Assembly: GCF_025094135.1 (NCBI RefSeq)
Contig: NW_026252425.1
Location: 1 to 64,000, forward strand
Direction of reading: 5' to 3'
DNA from: Mucor mucedo
Lineage: Eukaryota > Mucoromycota > Mucoromycetes > Mucorales > Mucoraceae
DNA length: 64,000 nt
The position numbers were made by a program, and so were the translations under genes. The notes beneath the pieces were generated by a model. That model worked only from the letters and a program-made list of their open reading frames with translations. It ran no database searches and was not told where the DNA came from. Positions 33,167 through 45,234 of the stretch are shown in pieces. Position 1 is the first letter of the stretch. Each line of letters starts with the position of its first letter.

Positions 33167-33750
33167 GTACTTTTCACACAACTGCTTTTAAGCGTGATCT
33201 TCCCCACCAGCGCATTTCTGAGGTTGAGGCGGTTCTCCCACATTTTTTTGGTAATGATTTTGTTAGAAAAATATTTCGGAATATTTAATTACCCATCATT
33301 AGTCAAAGTCGGTCAGTGACCTTCAACTTTTTTATAAAACTTGATTCGGTATTTTGGTCAACATAAGGGAATTATTTTTTTTATTCGATAATTCGTTATT
33401 AACAGGGCGTATACGCTTACAACTAAAGTTTTGCAAGCGAAAGGGATTAAAATTTGCTTTGATAAACGATGGTTGCCAGTCGGATTAGCTATAAACGACA
33501 ACGGTACTCCTACTCGTATGTTATGCAGTCTACAATGTCTAAAGTACATCCAAACTATATTGGGGTAACAAAAAATGCTTGTTATAGGCTAGAAGATGAT
33601 AACAAGGTGTCTCTATATCAAGTCACTTTCATTTACTTCAGGAATTCTTATCTTGAGCAATATAATGTAGATGAATACCGTTAAACAAAGATTATTGCCT
33701 CTTTGTTCTTCCTTGATACTATAATCATGCCTGGTTGAAATATAACTGAT
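33167..33750. other. No gene seen
   Basis: AT-rich sequence between the tRNA-like gene and the small Harbinger element. Open frames of 60-70 codons exist on both strands (33358-33549 minus, 33469-33684 plus) without recognisable motifs. Confidence 0.4.
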
Positions 33751-33753
33751 TAA

Positions 33754-34579
33754 GGGCCCTCGCAAGCACATCAAACTATTTTTTAAAGATCCCGATTAAG
33801 GACATTAATTTTTTTTTTTTTTTGTGAAAGGTTACTTCAGACTTCCAAAAGAAATCTTTTTCTGAAATCCATGACGTTGCTTTTTAAATGACCCAATTTG
33901 AATGATTAATAACAAAGTTTTTGCAGATTACTAAAATATCTGTTCCTTTATTTTTTAAAGACAAAATTTCAGTTTAACCGATTTTTTTAAAAAGATAAAA
34001 ATTACAGTTTAAGAATGAAAACCCCACAACAAATTGCGTTTATCGTGTCTCAGTTGCAGCTCCTAATAGTTCAAATCAACGAAGAATCTGAATCTCTCGA
34101 AGAAGATAGAATGGAAATTCTTAATTCTACGGGACAACGCCTCGTAGAAAATATGACGACTCTTCATTCCAGTAGAGAGGATGGAACAGGTACGTCAGTG
34201 GGAATCTGTGCAGCAGGCGGAGGGTTTACTCTGGGTCGGCCTCTTACCACAGGAGGGTTTGGGCGTTGGCCATTGATGAAATCAGCACTTGAATAATTTT
34301 GGAAACTCGTATCTGTAAAATAAAATGGAGATGTTAGAAAAAAAGTAAATCGATAAAAATGAAAGGCTCTTATTGAAAAATAAACAACATTTGAGATTTC
34401 AGTAATCCGATTTGGACATTAAATAATCTGATAGAAGGTTTTTGGGGCCTGCAGATTTTAATTCTTCGTTTGGACAATTCGGATTTTTTAGCACTGAAAA
34501 TATTCAATGCTGTTATTAATCGTCCATATATATTATTAAAATTTTAAAAGATTCTATTTGGAAAAACTGTAACCTTTCA

Positions 34580-34620
<41 letters not shown>

Positions 34621-34670
34621 GTCCTTCATCCGGATCTTTAAAAAATAGTTTGATGTGCTTGCGAGGGCCC
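33754..34670. mobile_element. 917-bp non-autonomous Harbinger element, TSD TAA
   Basis: The ends GGGCCCTCGCAAGCACATCA and its reverse complement form inverted repeats of about 70 bp (33754-33825 and 34575-34670), continued inward by a long T-run on the left and A-run on the right. The flanks are TAA (33751-33753) and TAA (34671-34673), the 3-bp duplication typical of PIF/Harbinger insertion. The interior keeps the first part of a transposase-like gene on the plus strand and, facing it, the first part of a Myb-partner-like gene. The element therefore looks like an internal deletion of a full element. Its ends differ from those at 35950 except for the CAAGC word. Confidence 0.85.
34015..34296 (+). 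pseudogene. N-terminal remnant of a Harbinger transposase
   Basis: The open frame starts MKTPQQIAFIVSQLQLLIVQ and is Glu/Gln-rich and helical for about 60 residues, like the N-terminus of the transposase at 36126 (MSTFEESLNEFTTVYEESM). After HSSREDGTG it runs into sequence that, on the opposite strand, reads as the start of a Myb-partner-like protein (NYSSADFINGQRPNPPV, then Pro/Arg-rich). The deletion junction is therefore near 34195. No catalytic domain remains. Confidence 0.5.
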
Positions 34671-34673
34671 TAA

Positions 34674-35949
34674 AATGCATTATCAGATAATTGACTATTA
34701 AAGAAGGAAAGGTAATAAGAAACTAAAGCAACTAAATAAATGAGGCTCTATTATAACTTGGAGAGTTTGTCACGATAACAAAAAGGCTCTTTCCATACTC
34801 GAAATCTGAAAAACATTTCGTTACTTTTACTTGATTGATCATCTTTTAAGGATTCTTTCGGCTCTGGTCTTTATGTTAATAGTCACTCCTCATAATCAGC
34901 TGACACATGTGTAAAGTAATGACTGACACATTTATCAAGGTGTCATTGAATAAAACTGACTTTAGACATATTATTTCATAATTTGTTCCCTTTTGTACAC
35001 TTATTTGTCCCGCTAGACTTTTTTCAACTATTAGCATATCTAAATTTGCCTATTCCAAATACATTAAAATTACTCCCATGTCATTATAAAATTTTTTGGA
35101 CTTTTGAGAAATATATTTCTGTTTTTGTCTTCTGTCTTTTATTTTCTAATTTCTTTCGGCTTGGAACGAAATCTTGAGATTATCCTTTGAAACTTTTAGG
35201 AGTCGTGTAGAAGATAATACGTAAACTATACATAATGTGGTAGTTATTCAAAACTGCTGTAAAAGTTGTTCATTGGCAGTATTCTCAGTTTTTTTAAGTA
35301 TCATAGACTGTTTCTTCTTCAATAATGAGCGCATTCATGATCTGCTTATATTGTGTGTAATGTACAATGTCTTTATACTGTGCTAAAACCGTATCAATTA
35401 TTGGACACCTGTTGCTATGAAATGAAATTACAAGGCCGGCCATTTGTGGGTCCTTTTACTAACATCGTCGCTACTTGTTTGTTATTTTGTTAAATGTTTG
35501 CTATAATTTGCTCACAGTGGCCCTGGTAATCAAGACGACTGTTGCAGTTATCCCCAATTTATAGCATTTATTTAATAAAGTATTATAACTTACTTTGAAG
35601 TTGTGGTCTAACAATTGGAGAGTTATTTTCTCATCAATGACTCTTAGGAGTTCTATCATGTTTTTAACAGAGTTGATCTATGCTAAAACCGTTACGAATA
35701 CTAGCAGTTTAGACTTGTGGCATAAATAACATTTACTCTACAACTTGGAAGTTTCTTTGCCCAATAGTCGGGTTATCTAGTCAATTATGGTTCCTCGTTC
35801 ATAACATTTCGTAGATAATTACAAAATATGTTTCTATAACTATTATATGAAGGCCAATTATTGTTGCAATTCAACCTTTTGTGAATTTGGCCCAGGTATC
35901 ATTAGGTTAGGTATCTGACGTTTGTTTATCGGACCTGCTTTATGATATA
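34674..35949. repeat. 0.92 kb satellite unit interrupted by Harbinger elements
   Basis: From about 35016 (CTAGACTTTTTTCAAC) to 35949 this is one satellite unit. It continues after the Harbinger element at 38906, and removing the element gives a spacing of about 934 bp to the next marker. The part before 35016 is decayed satellite with no gene. Confidence 0.7.
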
Positions 35950-36125
35950 GGGTGTTCTCAAGCAAAAAAAATTTGTGAACCCCTCTTTTTGTAAAATCTT
36001 GGAACCCCCCCAAATTAGGTATAGCGTATGACATCAGGGCAGATTTTTGTCAGATTACTATCCTCCTGTAACTTTTTTTCTTTTTATTATTTTTTTCCCG
36101 TAAATTTATTATTATCTTTGCCAAA

Positions 36126-37552
36126 ATGTCTACTTTCGAAGAATCACTCAATGAGTTTACAACTGTTTACGAAGAATCAATGACGCTCATTAACATGAAT
36201 GTAGCCGCAATTCAGTGGTATATGGAACAACGTCAGTTGGAGATCAACTTGCTTCACGAAACTTTTCTTTTTTATTTTTCTTCAGTTTTTGATGTACCTT
36301 CCTTTTTTCATCCCTTACCCTTCCTATTAACTGGCACACGTTCAACTCGAGTTCGTCCAAACAACAATGGAACGTTTTCCAACTATCACTACTGGACAAT
36401 CACGCACCCCTTTCTCGCTGACGATGACAATCCACGCACTAGTTTTCGAGCAATGTATCGCATGAATCTTAGCAGCTTCGAAAGACTTGTCAACGTCCTC
36501 AGTCAGCATCCAGCATTTATCTGTTAGCCCACAACAGCATCCCCGCATACATCCAGATTTCATGTGCTACATGGCGCTTAGCCAACTGTCATATTGGTTA
36601 CAGAACTAGTAACATGGCTTTTGGTGTATCGCATGGTAGTTATATCAACTTTTTCCGAAGATTTTTGGTTGCAATCGAAGGGGTATACGGAGATCTGATC
36701 AACTGGCCCATGGATCAGCAAAGGGCTGAGGAAATTCAAACGGGTTTTGAATGGCCTCATGGTCAAGAGGAAGGGGCTATCCGTCGTTTACCCAAAGCAA
36801 TAGGAGCACTCGATGGTAAAAATGTTGTTATTGAGTGTCCTAGAGATCACCCAGAACATTGGCGTGATCGAAAGGGTAACTTTGCGATGAAACTGACAGC
36901 AATCTGTGACAACAAATGCCGCTTCACGTACATCCGTGTCGGTGACTCTGGTAATAGCAAAATATCGATAACATGTTGATTGCCTTACTGATATGTATTT
37001 ATAGGTCGCACCCACGATGCAGGTGCTTTCAAGTGGACTGTAGTGTACACCCAGTTTTTACGACAGCCAGCAACATTTTTCCCTTTGGACGGTTACATTC
37101 TTGCAGGTTATTTATATACTGACTATAAAGTTAACATATAATTTACTTACACACCCTCTTTAGATTCTGCATATGCTCTCTGTCGTAATGTAATCGTTCC
37201 ATATCCTTTGAGTGAAGTATCAGGCAATTCTGACGAGGCCGTTGCCAAACGCAAATTCAACAAGGTCCACTCTTCAGCAAGAATGACCATCGAAAGGGCT
37301 TTTGGAATACTCTCAGCTAGATGGAGGTTCATAAAAAAACACGTCTACATGAAGAAGATTAAAGATATATGCCAAGTCATTACGGCGGCTTGTATCTTAC
37401 ACAATTTCTGTATCAACATTGGGGATCCAGATTTTGAAATTGACGAGGGAATCGAGATGGATGAAGATGAAGAGGGGAATGGCGAAACAGCTCGAGAGTC
37501 TGTTCGTACAAGAAGAGATGAGTTGAACCGATGGTTTCAACCTAGACAATAA
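36126..37552 (+). pseudogene. Harbinger DDE transposase, single-base frameshift
   Basis: HARBI1/DDE_Tnp_4-type transposase of about 438 residues in three exons: 36126-36950, 37005-37106 and 37164-37552. The introns (36951-37004 and 37107-37163) start GTAATA and GTTATT and end TAG; both are at the same sites as in the 24424 copy. The catalytic residues are visible as GALDGKNVVIE (first Asp, about residue 229), RTHDAGAF (second Asp, about 279) and TIERAFGILSARWRF (Glu, about 351). Then come ITAACILHNFCIN and an acidic tail. The only break is in the T-run at 36516-36518, where one base is missing compared with the frame of both relatives. A TAG follows three codons later. Everything else is open. 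Confidence 0.85.
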
Positions 37553-37600
37553 AGAGGTACCAAATGTAATTTAACATATGTATTAAAAAAAAGAATATCT

Positions 37601-38563
37601 TTATTGATTGGGTCTTTGTTGATGCATACAATTATGCAACTCGTTTAATCTATCACCGTTTCGTTCCAAAGCAGCTGTAGCTCGGTTTAAAGAAGCAATG
37701 ATTGCTTCTCCCGTAGGATCTCTTCTTCCTAATCGTGAATCCATATACTCTCTGAACTCTCGAAATGTTCCATTACGAAGCTCGTGCTCTCTATCAACAA
37801 TGCGATTAAGCATAGCTTCAGTGTCAGAGGTCGTGGTAGATGGTGTAGAGCCTACGTTTGATCTTGGACGACGAGGTGGCGCAGAAGAAGGATTGGTAGG
37901 TTGAGGGGCGGGAGAAGGATTGGGTGGTGAGGTCGTAGAAGGATTGACAGGAGGAGGAGGAGTACTGGAGACGTGATCTGGAGGGGGTGTTTCCACTCTT
38001 CTGCGAGAAGAAGGTGGTTGCGATTCATGAGGAGGAGCAGGACGTTCATGTTCTGCAATAGGTACAGACGAAGATTCAGCTGGAGCTGTAGATGATCCTT
38101 GATTTCCACCATTAGTATTGTCAACGAACTGTCTGGAATGGGATGAGTACGTGTGTGGTGGCAAGATGGTGGGAAATTTCGTCAAGATCTCTTCCAGCTT
38201 ATCATAGACAACATCAGGTTCGAAACCTGATTCACCCGTTGATTGGCGTCTAGCAAACTCTTCCTTGAAATCTTTTACCATACGCTTCCATTTTCTTTTT
38301 TGCTCCTCTGATGGTCGACTTCTCAAATTCTGAAGGCGAGCCAGTTGATTATGTTCAATCGACATCTCCGTGTATTTCTCCCCTTTTTCGTGATCACTTT
38401 TGGTTTTTTCAAGAGAACTCAAATGTTTATTATAAATTTGAATTAACAAGCATTCTTCTGCTACACTCCAATTTGGACCTCTTGTTCTGTCGTCCTCAAT
38501 AGGAGCACTGGAGGTGGAAGCAGTTGAACTGGAAGGGGCGTTGAAGTTGATGGTACCGAACAT
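37601..38563 (-). CDS. Harbinger Myb/SANT-like accessory protein, intact
   Basis: A 320-residue protein. In Harbinger elements the Myb-like partner binds the terminal repeats and helps bring the transposase into the nucleus. Residues about 28-125 form the Myb/trihelix-like domain, starting GPNWSVAEECLLIQIYNKHL and ending around KWKRMVKDFKEEFARRQSTG and VVYDKLEEILTKFP. Then follow a Ser/Pro-rich linker (about 150-250) with SSRRRVETPPP, a possible nuclear localisation signal, and a C-terminal coiled-coil-like stretch (EAMLNRIVDREHELRNGTF onward). The ATG at 38563 lies near the right end of the element and no better start is in frame. It faces the transposase, with 48 bp between the two stop codons. 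It is open from start to stop, unlike its two relatives here. Confidence 0.82.
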   Translation of the reverse strand: MFGTINFNAPSSSTASTSSAPIEDDRTRGPNWSVAEECLLIQIYNKHLSSLEKTKSDHEKGEKYTEMSIEHNQLARLQNLRSRPSEEQKRKWKRMVKDFKEEFARRQSTGESGFEPDVVYDKLEEILTKFPTILPPHTYSSHSRQFVDNTNGGNQGSSTAPAESSSVPIAEHERPAPPHESQPPSSRRRVETPPPDHVSSTPPPPVNPSTTSPPNPSPAPQPTNPSSAPPRRPRSNVGSTPSTTTSDTEAMLNRIVDREHELRNGTFREFREYMDSRLGRRDPTGEAIIASLNRATAALERNGDRLNELHNCMHQQRPNQ

Positions 38564-38905
38564 TGTTTATAAAGGTAAAGTTAATATTATTTGCTAGTTT
38601 TGAATATCAAAAAATAAAGAAAAGAAAACAACAAAGTAAAAATTATTATGATCATACTGTCAACTAGTGGGGGCATTTTAGTATTTTTTGAATGATGAAA
38701 GCATTACATCAGAGGGGTTCGTAAATCCATTTTCGTAATTAAACCACCCCCTGATGGTGGTTTATCTTTTAAAATGGTTAGCAAGAATTTTCGACGTTTT
38801 TTGGCTGAGGAGTATGAAAATATAAGGTTATAATTGCCTTATGGAGGGGGTTCCAAGATTTTACAAAAAGAGGGGTTCACAAATTTTTTTTGCTTGAGAA
38901 CACCC

Positions 38906-39600
38906 TAGACTTTTTTTAACAGTTTTCGTACGGAGCGCAGACGATTAGAATTCTATTAAAAGTATTCCTATGGCGTTGTAAATTTTTTTCGACTTTTGAA
39001 AAATAATTTTTTGCATTTTGTTTAAAAGATACTTTTTTCCAAATATCTTTCGGGTTGGGGCGTATGCTTCGTATTTTGTTCTAGTACTTGCATCATCAAC
39101 GTAGAAGGTCTTCTTAAACCGATATGGATTGCGTTAATCTTTTAAAGTTTCCGAAAATATTATTTGACTTTATTGTTGGTTTTTTTTATGTCCTTAACAA
39201 TTGGTATTTTCGAAACTGCCTAAATTATTGTTTCGTCTACACTAAATGCAGTGTGGAAGTTCCTTTATCATTGTACACCTATTCCAATTGTTTATCAGTA
39301 CTGATTGTTAACAAACAGTTACGACCTTAAGTATAATTATTCTTTTTAATATCTTCATCCTTACTTCGTTAATATTCGACTATGTCTTCCTATTTTCTCT
39401 CAAAGTAGAGCTTGTTGGTCCTAAATTAGTTCGAGGTATTTCCCAGTTATAATATATATCATACATACAATCACTTGGTATTTCGTAATTTAATCTGTTA
39501 ACTTGATAAACAATTCGGCTAAACTAATTTTATCATACATGTTAATGATACAAGGACAGTCTAGGGTATGTTGAACCGATTGACGACAGTTTTTTTTCCT
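38906..39600. repeat. 0.92 kb satellite, decayed unit
   Basis: It starts with the satellite marker directly after the Harbinger element and shows the TTTTTTTCGACTTTTGAAAA block at about 38985. Similarity to other units fades after about 39100. Confidence 0.6.
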
Positions 39601-40454
39601 GACATTTGCATTTAAAGAAGTATCAGACCATATAATTATGGCTTATTGAAAATCACCAATACTTGTAATACAGAAGCCCTATGCTTTTCTAAAAGCAACT
39701 AAACTATTTATTTCCACTTATTTTTTATACATAAACAGTAGCAGGGCCCATAGTTTCTGTTTCTACAAGATGAGAATTTGCCAAAGATATATTGGCACTC
39801 AATATTGGAGCTAAAATAACAAAGTTAAAGTCTGTAATAAAACCGGGCTGTCATTTATAATAATGCTAGAGGTCAGCCAGATGAATGAATCCTGCCTTGA
39901 AAAATAAGTTTACACCAAAAAACCAGAAACAATTATATAGCACAATACTTTGCAATTTCATTATGAAAATAGACCACAATCCCTTAGAGTTTACCCTAGA
40001 GTACGGCTAGAAACAATCCAAGACTAGTACTTTTCATGCCTGCCGTTTTCCAGCCAATCATCGCACAGGAATCTCCAAAAAAGTTAATTTTTTAAAAAAA
40101 ATTATTTTTTTGCAGAAAATTTAAAAAAGTTAAAAGCGGAGTTTGAAATATTTCGTCCATTTTTGGATTTTTAAAAACATTCTCAGCCAATCAATTATTG
40201 TCCGACGGCGTTGAAACTAGTACCATTCGAGAGCCTGTTGAAAGGCGCAGAGCGTAACCAAGCGGGATTTTTAAAGTTTATTCTAAAATCTATTTTAAAA
40301 ACAATTTAAATTTCATTTCCCTGCTTAAAATCGGAATTTTTGACTTTAAACGTGTGTAACAACATGTCTGCCAATCTAAGGGGGGTCATGTTATACATTT
40401 TTGAAATGCCACGATTTTTCGCTATTTTTGAGGAAATTTGTCAAATTTCATTCG
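39601..40454. other. No gene seen
   Basis: AT-rich sequence. AGCCAATCA occurs near 40053 and 40187, within a short loose repeat. I cannot assign it to any element in the window. Confidence 0.4.
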
Positions 40455-40835
40455 GGGTACTATTTTCTTCTCTCTTCTTCTTCTTCTACTTTTTTCTTCT
40501 TCTTTTTTCCTTTCTTTTTCTTCTATTTTTTTATTTTATCTTTCTCTTTTTTCTCTCGTCTTCTTTTCGTTTATATTTCCTTCTTTATCTTCCTCTTTAT
40601 TTTTTTTTTCTTCCTTCTTTCTCTCCTATCCTTCGTTTTTTATTCTTCTCCTTCTTCTACTTAATCTGCAATATCGTTTCCTCCTTCTTCTTTTCTTCCT
40701 TCTCTGTTCTTAATCATTTTTTTGTAATCTCTTACTCGTTCCTTTTGCGATCTCTTTTATGTTTATTCTTCTTTATCTGTTTTTTTTTTTTTTTTTTTTT
40801 TTTTTTTCTTTTTTTTTTTACTGAATTATTTTTCT
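40455..40835. repeat. Polypyrimidine tract (TTC/TTTC microsatellite)
   Basis: About 380 bp in which nearly every plus-strand base is C or T, ending in a long run of T near 40780-40820. The 165-codon Phe/Leu/Ser frame through it is a by-product. Confidence 0.85.
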
Positions 40836-41310
40836 AATGCTTTTATACATTTTCTATTATTTATTTACTGAAATACGGTTTAATCATGCTCTACTTTTTC
40901 TGTTATTAATTTACTGAAAAACGGGCTATTGTTATTCTTCTTTTTCTGTTATTTATTTACATTTACTGAAAACCGGGCTAATCATATTATTCATAATTTG
41001 TTGTTTATTTACTGAAATATGTTCTAATTCTATTACTCTTTCTCTCTTATTTATTTACGGAAATACAGTTTATTCTTATTTTGTTATATCTGTTACTTGT
41101 TTACTGAAATACGGTTTAATCATATTCTATTTTAGCTGTTATTTTGTTTACTGAAATACCGGTCTGATCCTATTCTTCTTCTTCTGTTGTTTATTTACTG
41201 AAAAACGGGCCAATCGTATTGTTCTTTTTCTATTACCTGTTTACTGAAATATGGTCTGATCCTATTTTTCTTACGCTGTTATTTGTTTATTGAAATACGG
41301 TGTTTCTTTT
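40836..41310. repeat. ~58-bp minisatellite (about 8 units)
   Basis: Units contain TTATTTACTGAAATACGG, TTAATCCTATTC and TTCTTTTTCTGTT, repeating about every 55-62 bp between 40860 and 41300. It follows the polypyrimidine tract and precedes the 0.92 kb satellite. Confidence 0.75.
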
Positions 41311-43449
41311 ATATGTCATCATCATAATTTCTCCATGTTTAATTAATCTTTCGTGTATTTTGTATAAATATACTTTGTATAAACATGCGCTAGATATTAC
41401 TTAAAGTGTTTATGTTATTCACCAGTTATTTAGTAGAATTTTAATTGAATTGTTAGATGTTCTATATTTCGTATCTGTCTTATCCTAATTATTTTAAAAA
41501 GAATGACCACACGTCCTGCGAGTTAGGTTTAAAGATGTTCTGAAATGTTCCTAATAGAGTCCGCTTGTTTTTTCACCTTTTGAGGGTTTTAACCTTCACA
41601 CTCGTGATCATTTTATAACTAAATTCAAAATAAATGTTTGGCGTAAAAGTAATCTCCTTGTTGTGTAGACCATTTGTTTATTGCCGATCACTCTCTAGGT
41701 TACTACTATGTAGTATGGAGTGACTCTGTAGCAAAATTGTACATATTATTCATTTATGAACAATACTTTACTGATATACGGATTATTTTTCTCGTTAGAC
41801 TTTTTTTAAAAGTTTGTACCGTTACAGAGAACAATTCTATACCTTTTAGCACTATCCAAATGTCTTAAGAATTTTTTTTCGACTTCTGAAAATATTTTTC
41901 TTTTTTTTGTCATATGTGTCCTTTTTTCCCAAATTCTTCTCGGCTTGCAACGAATTCTTGGTATTGCTCTTTTAAACTTTTGAGAGTAATACAGGAGATA
42001 CTACGTAAACTATATATGCAGTGGTGGCTATTACAAACTGCTGTCAAAGTTTTTAATTGGCCATATTATCAATTTTTAAGTATTTTAGACTGTTTCTTCT
42101 TCAATAATGAGTGATCTCTTGATCTGCTTATCTGGCGTGTATTTTATAATGTCTTTATACTATGCTTAAACTATTTAAATAATTGCGTACTTTGCGCTGT
42201 GATAACAAATTACAAGGCCTTCCAATGGTTGGTCATTTTAATACCCTCATCGCTACCTGTTTGTTATTTTGTTAAATGTTTGCTGTATTTTGCTCACAGT
42301 TGCCCTAGTTATCACTGCAACTGCGGCCGGTATTCCTCAATTTATGATATTTATTCAATAAAGTATTGTAACTTACTTTGAACTTTTGGTCTATCAATTG
42401 GAGAATCATTTTATCTTCGATGACTTTATGGTGTTCATATCTTGTTTTAAACTGAACTGGTCTATGCTAAAACTGTTAAGAATGCAGCTAGTTTAGACTT
42501 AGCGTATAATTAGCATTTACTTTGCAACATGAATGTTTTTTTGCCCAGGACTCGGGTTATTTTTTCCAATTTTTTTCTTTGTTCATTATATTTCGTAGAT
42601 GGTTAATGAATATGATTTTAAAATTGTTATAAGAAGGCCAATTACTGTGGCAGTCCAACTTTTGATTACTTTTCAAAAAGTATTTTGTGCTCTATGTACT
42701 TGACTGTCTTGTGTCCGACCTGCTCTATGAGAGATACTTTTTTTAACAGTTGAAACACAATCATCGGATTATTGTTCTTGTATTAAATCTATTTCCAAGC
42801 ATTTATAAAACATTTTCGATTTCTGAGAAATATTTTTTTCTTTTGTCTAAAGTGTAATTTTATCAAATAATCTTTCGGCTTGTGACTAATTAATGGTATT
42901 TATTTTCAATTCTTTGAACTGCTAATTAAGAGCCGTTTATTCAACTATCTGCATAATATTGGTTGCTCCAAAACTGTGTCAGAAAAAATATTATTGAAAG
43001 AAACTGTTATTTTTCTCTTTATTTCGTAAGGTACTCTCATGAATATCACATAATTTCATCTTCAGTTTCTCTAATGTTCAGTACCAACAGTCTCCACCGT
43101 TTGCTAAAATTATGTCAAGTATATTTTACTAGTTTTCCTGGTCCAAACAGTTTTGCTTCACGTGCTGTGGGTGTTTCAATAATGTTACCACTACTTTGTG
43201 AATATTTGATCACCATTTTTATATTTCGATTAATATTTGTTATATATAGCTTAAAGTATGTACTGTAATTTTTGCTTATTAAGCATTTCATAAATTAAAT
43301 GGCCAGGCACATTGCATCCTTTGGCTGTAAACATAAGAAAAAGTCAAGTACAAAGTGATTAATTTATCGTTGGGATTACATTTTAGAACAAAATAACTCA
43401 GTTAAAGGTTCTTGTAGGTTTAAATTTACGTTGTGCTTTTGGAAATGCA
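41311..43449. repeat. 0.92 kb satellite, about two units
   Basis: Markers lie near 41798 and 42732 (about 935 bp apart), each followed by the CGACTTCTGA block and a TCTTTCGGCTTG-like or TCTCGGCTTGC-like block. Several frames of 60-100 codons occur but none is shared with other satellite units, so no gene is called. Confidence 0.7.
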
Positions 43450-45200
43450 GTTTCAGTATAAGCATTCTAGAATTTTTAACATTTTCATATACGATATTTT
43501 CTGCAAATATTGACCAATATTTCTTCGGTATTTCATTTTATAATAAATTCTCTTCCGTTAAATGTTGTTCTACGTGTTTGTTTACGTTACACTATGCCAA
43601 AATTTGGCTTGAGTATGGAGATGTCTGGATCTGTAACAATTTGTAACATTCTAACTTTGACAAAGTTTCATCAGTATTTTGTCGGGAGTTGATTTTACTG
43701 CAAGATATCTCAGTTTAAAGTTGTTGAGCGTATTCATTTACGTTATATGTAAAAAAGCGGTTTGAGTATGGACATTTTTGGATTTGTAACAATTTGTAAA
43801 AATTTGTAACTTTGGCATTGAATGATCAGTATCTCGTCGGGATTTGATTTTAGAGAAAAATGTTACAGTTTAATGTTGTTCCGCGCGTCTATTTACGTCA
43901 TACTACATAAAAAAGCGGCTTGAGTATGGCCATTTTTGGATTTGTAACAATTTGTAACAATTTGTAACTTTGGCATTGAATGATCAATATCTCGTCGGGA
44001 TTTGATTTTAGAAAAAAATGTCTCAGTCAAATGTTGTTCACCGTATCAATTTATGTCATACTATGTAAAAAGGCGGCTTGAGTATGTACATTTTTGGATT
44101 TGTAACAATTTGTAACAATTTGTAACTTTGCCATTGAATGATCAGTATCTCGTCGGGATTTGATTTTAGAGAAAAATGTTACAGTTTAATGTTGTTCCGC
44201 GCGTCTATTTACGTCATACTACATAAAAAAGCGGCTTGAGTATGGCCATTTTTGGATTTGTAACAATTTGTAACAATTTGTAACTTTGGCATTGAATGAT
44301 CAATATCTCGTCGGGATTTGATTTTAGAGAAAAATGTTACAGTTTAATGTTGTTCAGCGCGTCCATTTACGTCATACTAAGTAAAAAAGCGGCTTGAGTA
44401 TGGCCATTTTTGGATTTGTAACAATTTGTAACAATTTGTAACTTTGGCATTGAATGATCAGTATCTCGTCGGGATTTGATTTTAGAGAAAAATGTTACAG
44501 TTTAATGTTGTTCAGCGCGTCCATTTACGTCATACTAAGTAAAAAAGCGGCTTGAGTATGGACATTTTTGGATTTGTAACAATTTGTAACAATTTGTAAC
44601 TTTGGCATTGAATGATCAGTATCTCGTCGGGATTTGGTTTTAGGGGAAAATATCTCAGTTCAATGTTGTTCAGCGGGTTAATTTACGTCATACTACATAA
44701 AAATGCGGCTTGAGTATGGCCATTTTTGGATTTGTAACTATTTGTAACAATTTGTAACTTTGGATTGATTGATCAGTATCTCGTCGGGATTTAATTTTAG
44801 AAAAAAATGTCTCAGTCAAATGTTGTTCAGCGTATTAATTTATGTCATACTATGTAAAAAGGCGGCTTGAGTATGGCCATTTTTGGATTTGTAACAATTT
44901 GTAACATTGGTATATCTCGTCGGGATCGGACTTTAGAACAAAAAGTGCGGGCCTAATGTTGTTCTCCTTGTCAAGTTACGTCATAATATTGACAATCCGC
45001 TGTTGGTAGTCACATTTTTGGATTTTTCGCAATTTGTAACATTGTGTATATCTCGTCGGGATCGGACTTTAGAAGGAAAAGTCCGGTCCTAATGTTGTTC
45101 TCTATGTCCAGTAACATCATAATATTGAAAATCCGAAGTTTCTAGTCAGATTTTTGCAAATGTTACAAATTGTTACAAATTGTTACAAATTGTTACAAAT
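43450..45200. repeat. 158-bp satellite (about 9-10 units)
   Basis: The marker GAGTATGG recurs near 43610, 43764, 43922, 44079, 44237, 44395, 44553, 44712 and 44869, spaced 154-159 bp. Each unit holds TTTTTGGATTTGTAACA, the shorter repeat ATTTGTAACA in two or three tandem copies, ATGATCAGTATCTCGTCGGG and TTACGTCATACTA. The edges decay, with shorter units at 44930-45200 ending in four copies of CAAATTGTTA. A fragment of the same family lies at 19563-19905. Confidence 0.9.
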
Positions 45201-45234
45201 TTCATACTGAGGGGTTCATTCCTGGGGTACTGTA

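Larger units (their letters stand above)
35950..38905. mobile_element. Nearly intact PIF/Harbinger element with 60-bp perfect ends
   Basis: The left end GGGTGTTCTCAAGC and its reverse complement at the right end are identical for about 60 bp (35950-36009 and 38846-38905). The element sits inside one 0.92 kb satellite unit. The flanking bases are TA on both sides (35948-35949, 38906-38907); a full 3-bp duplication is not seen. A palindrome AAACCACC/GGTGGTTT lies near 38741-38763 in the right subterminal region. It contains a transposase with one frameshift and an intact Myb-like partner in convergent orientation. The identical ends suggest recent activity. Confidence 0.9.

Noticed and set aside
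33358..33549. 63-codon minus-strand frame with GVPLSFIANPTG, considered as a transposase relic
   Set aside because: Too short and no second conserved motif; it cannot be supported.
34570..34615. Long A-run considered as a retroposon poly(A) tail
   Set aside because: It is part of the inverted repeat of the small Harbinger element and is mirrored by a T-run on the left side.
40340..40837. 165-codon open frame of Phe/Leu/Ser
   Set aside because: It is produced by a TTC/TTT microsatellite; the same tract is open in three frames.
43450..45200. Regular array considered as CRISPR
   Set aside because: 158-bp satellite monomers, with no unique spacers.
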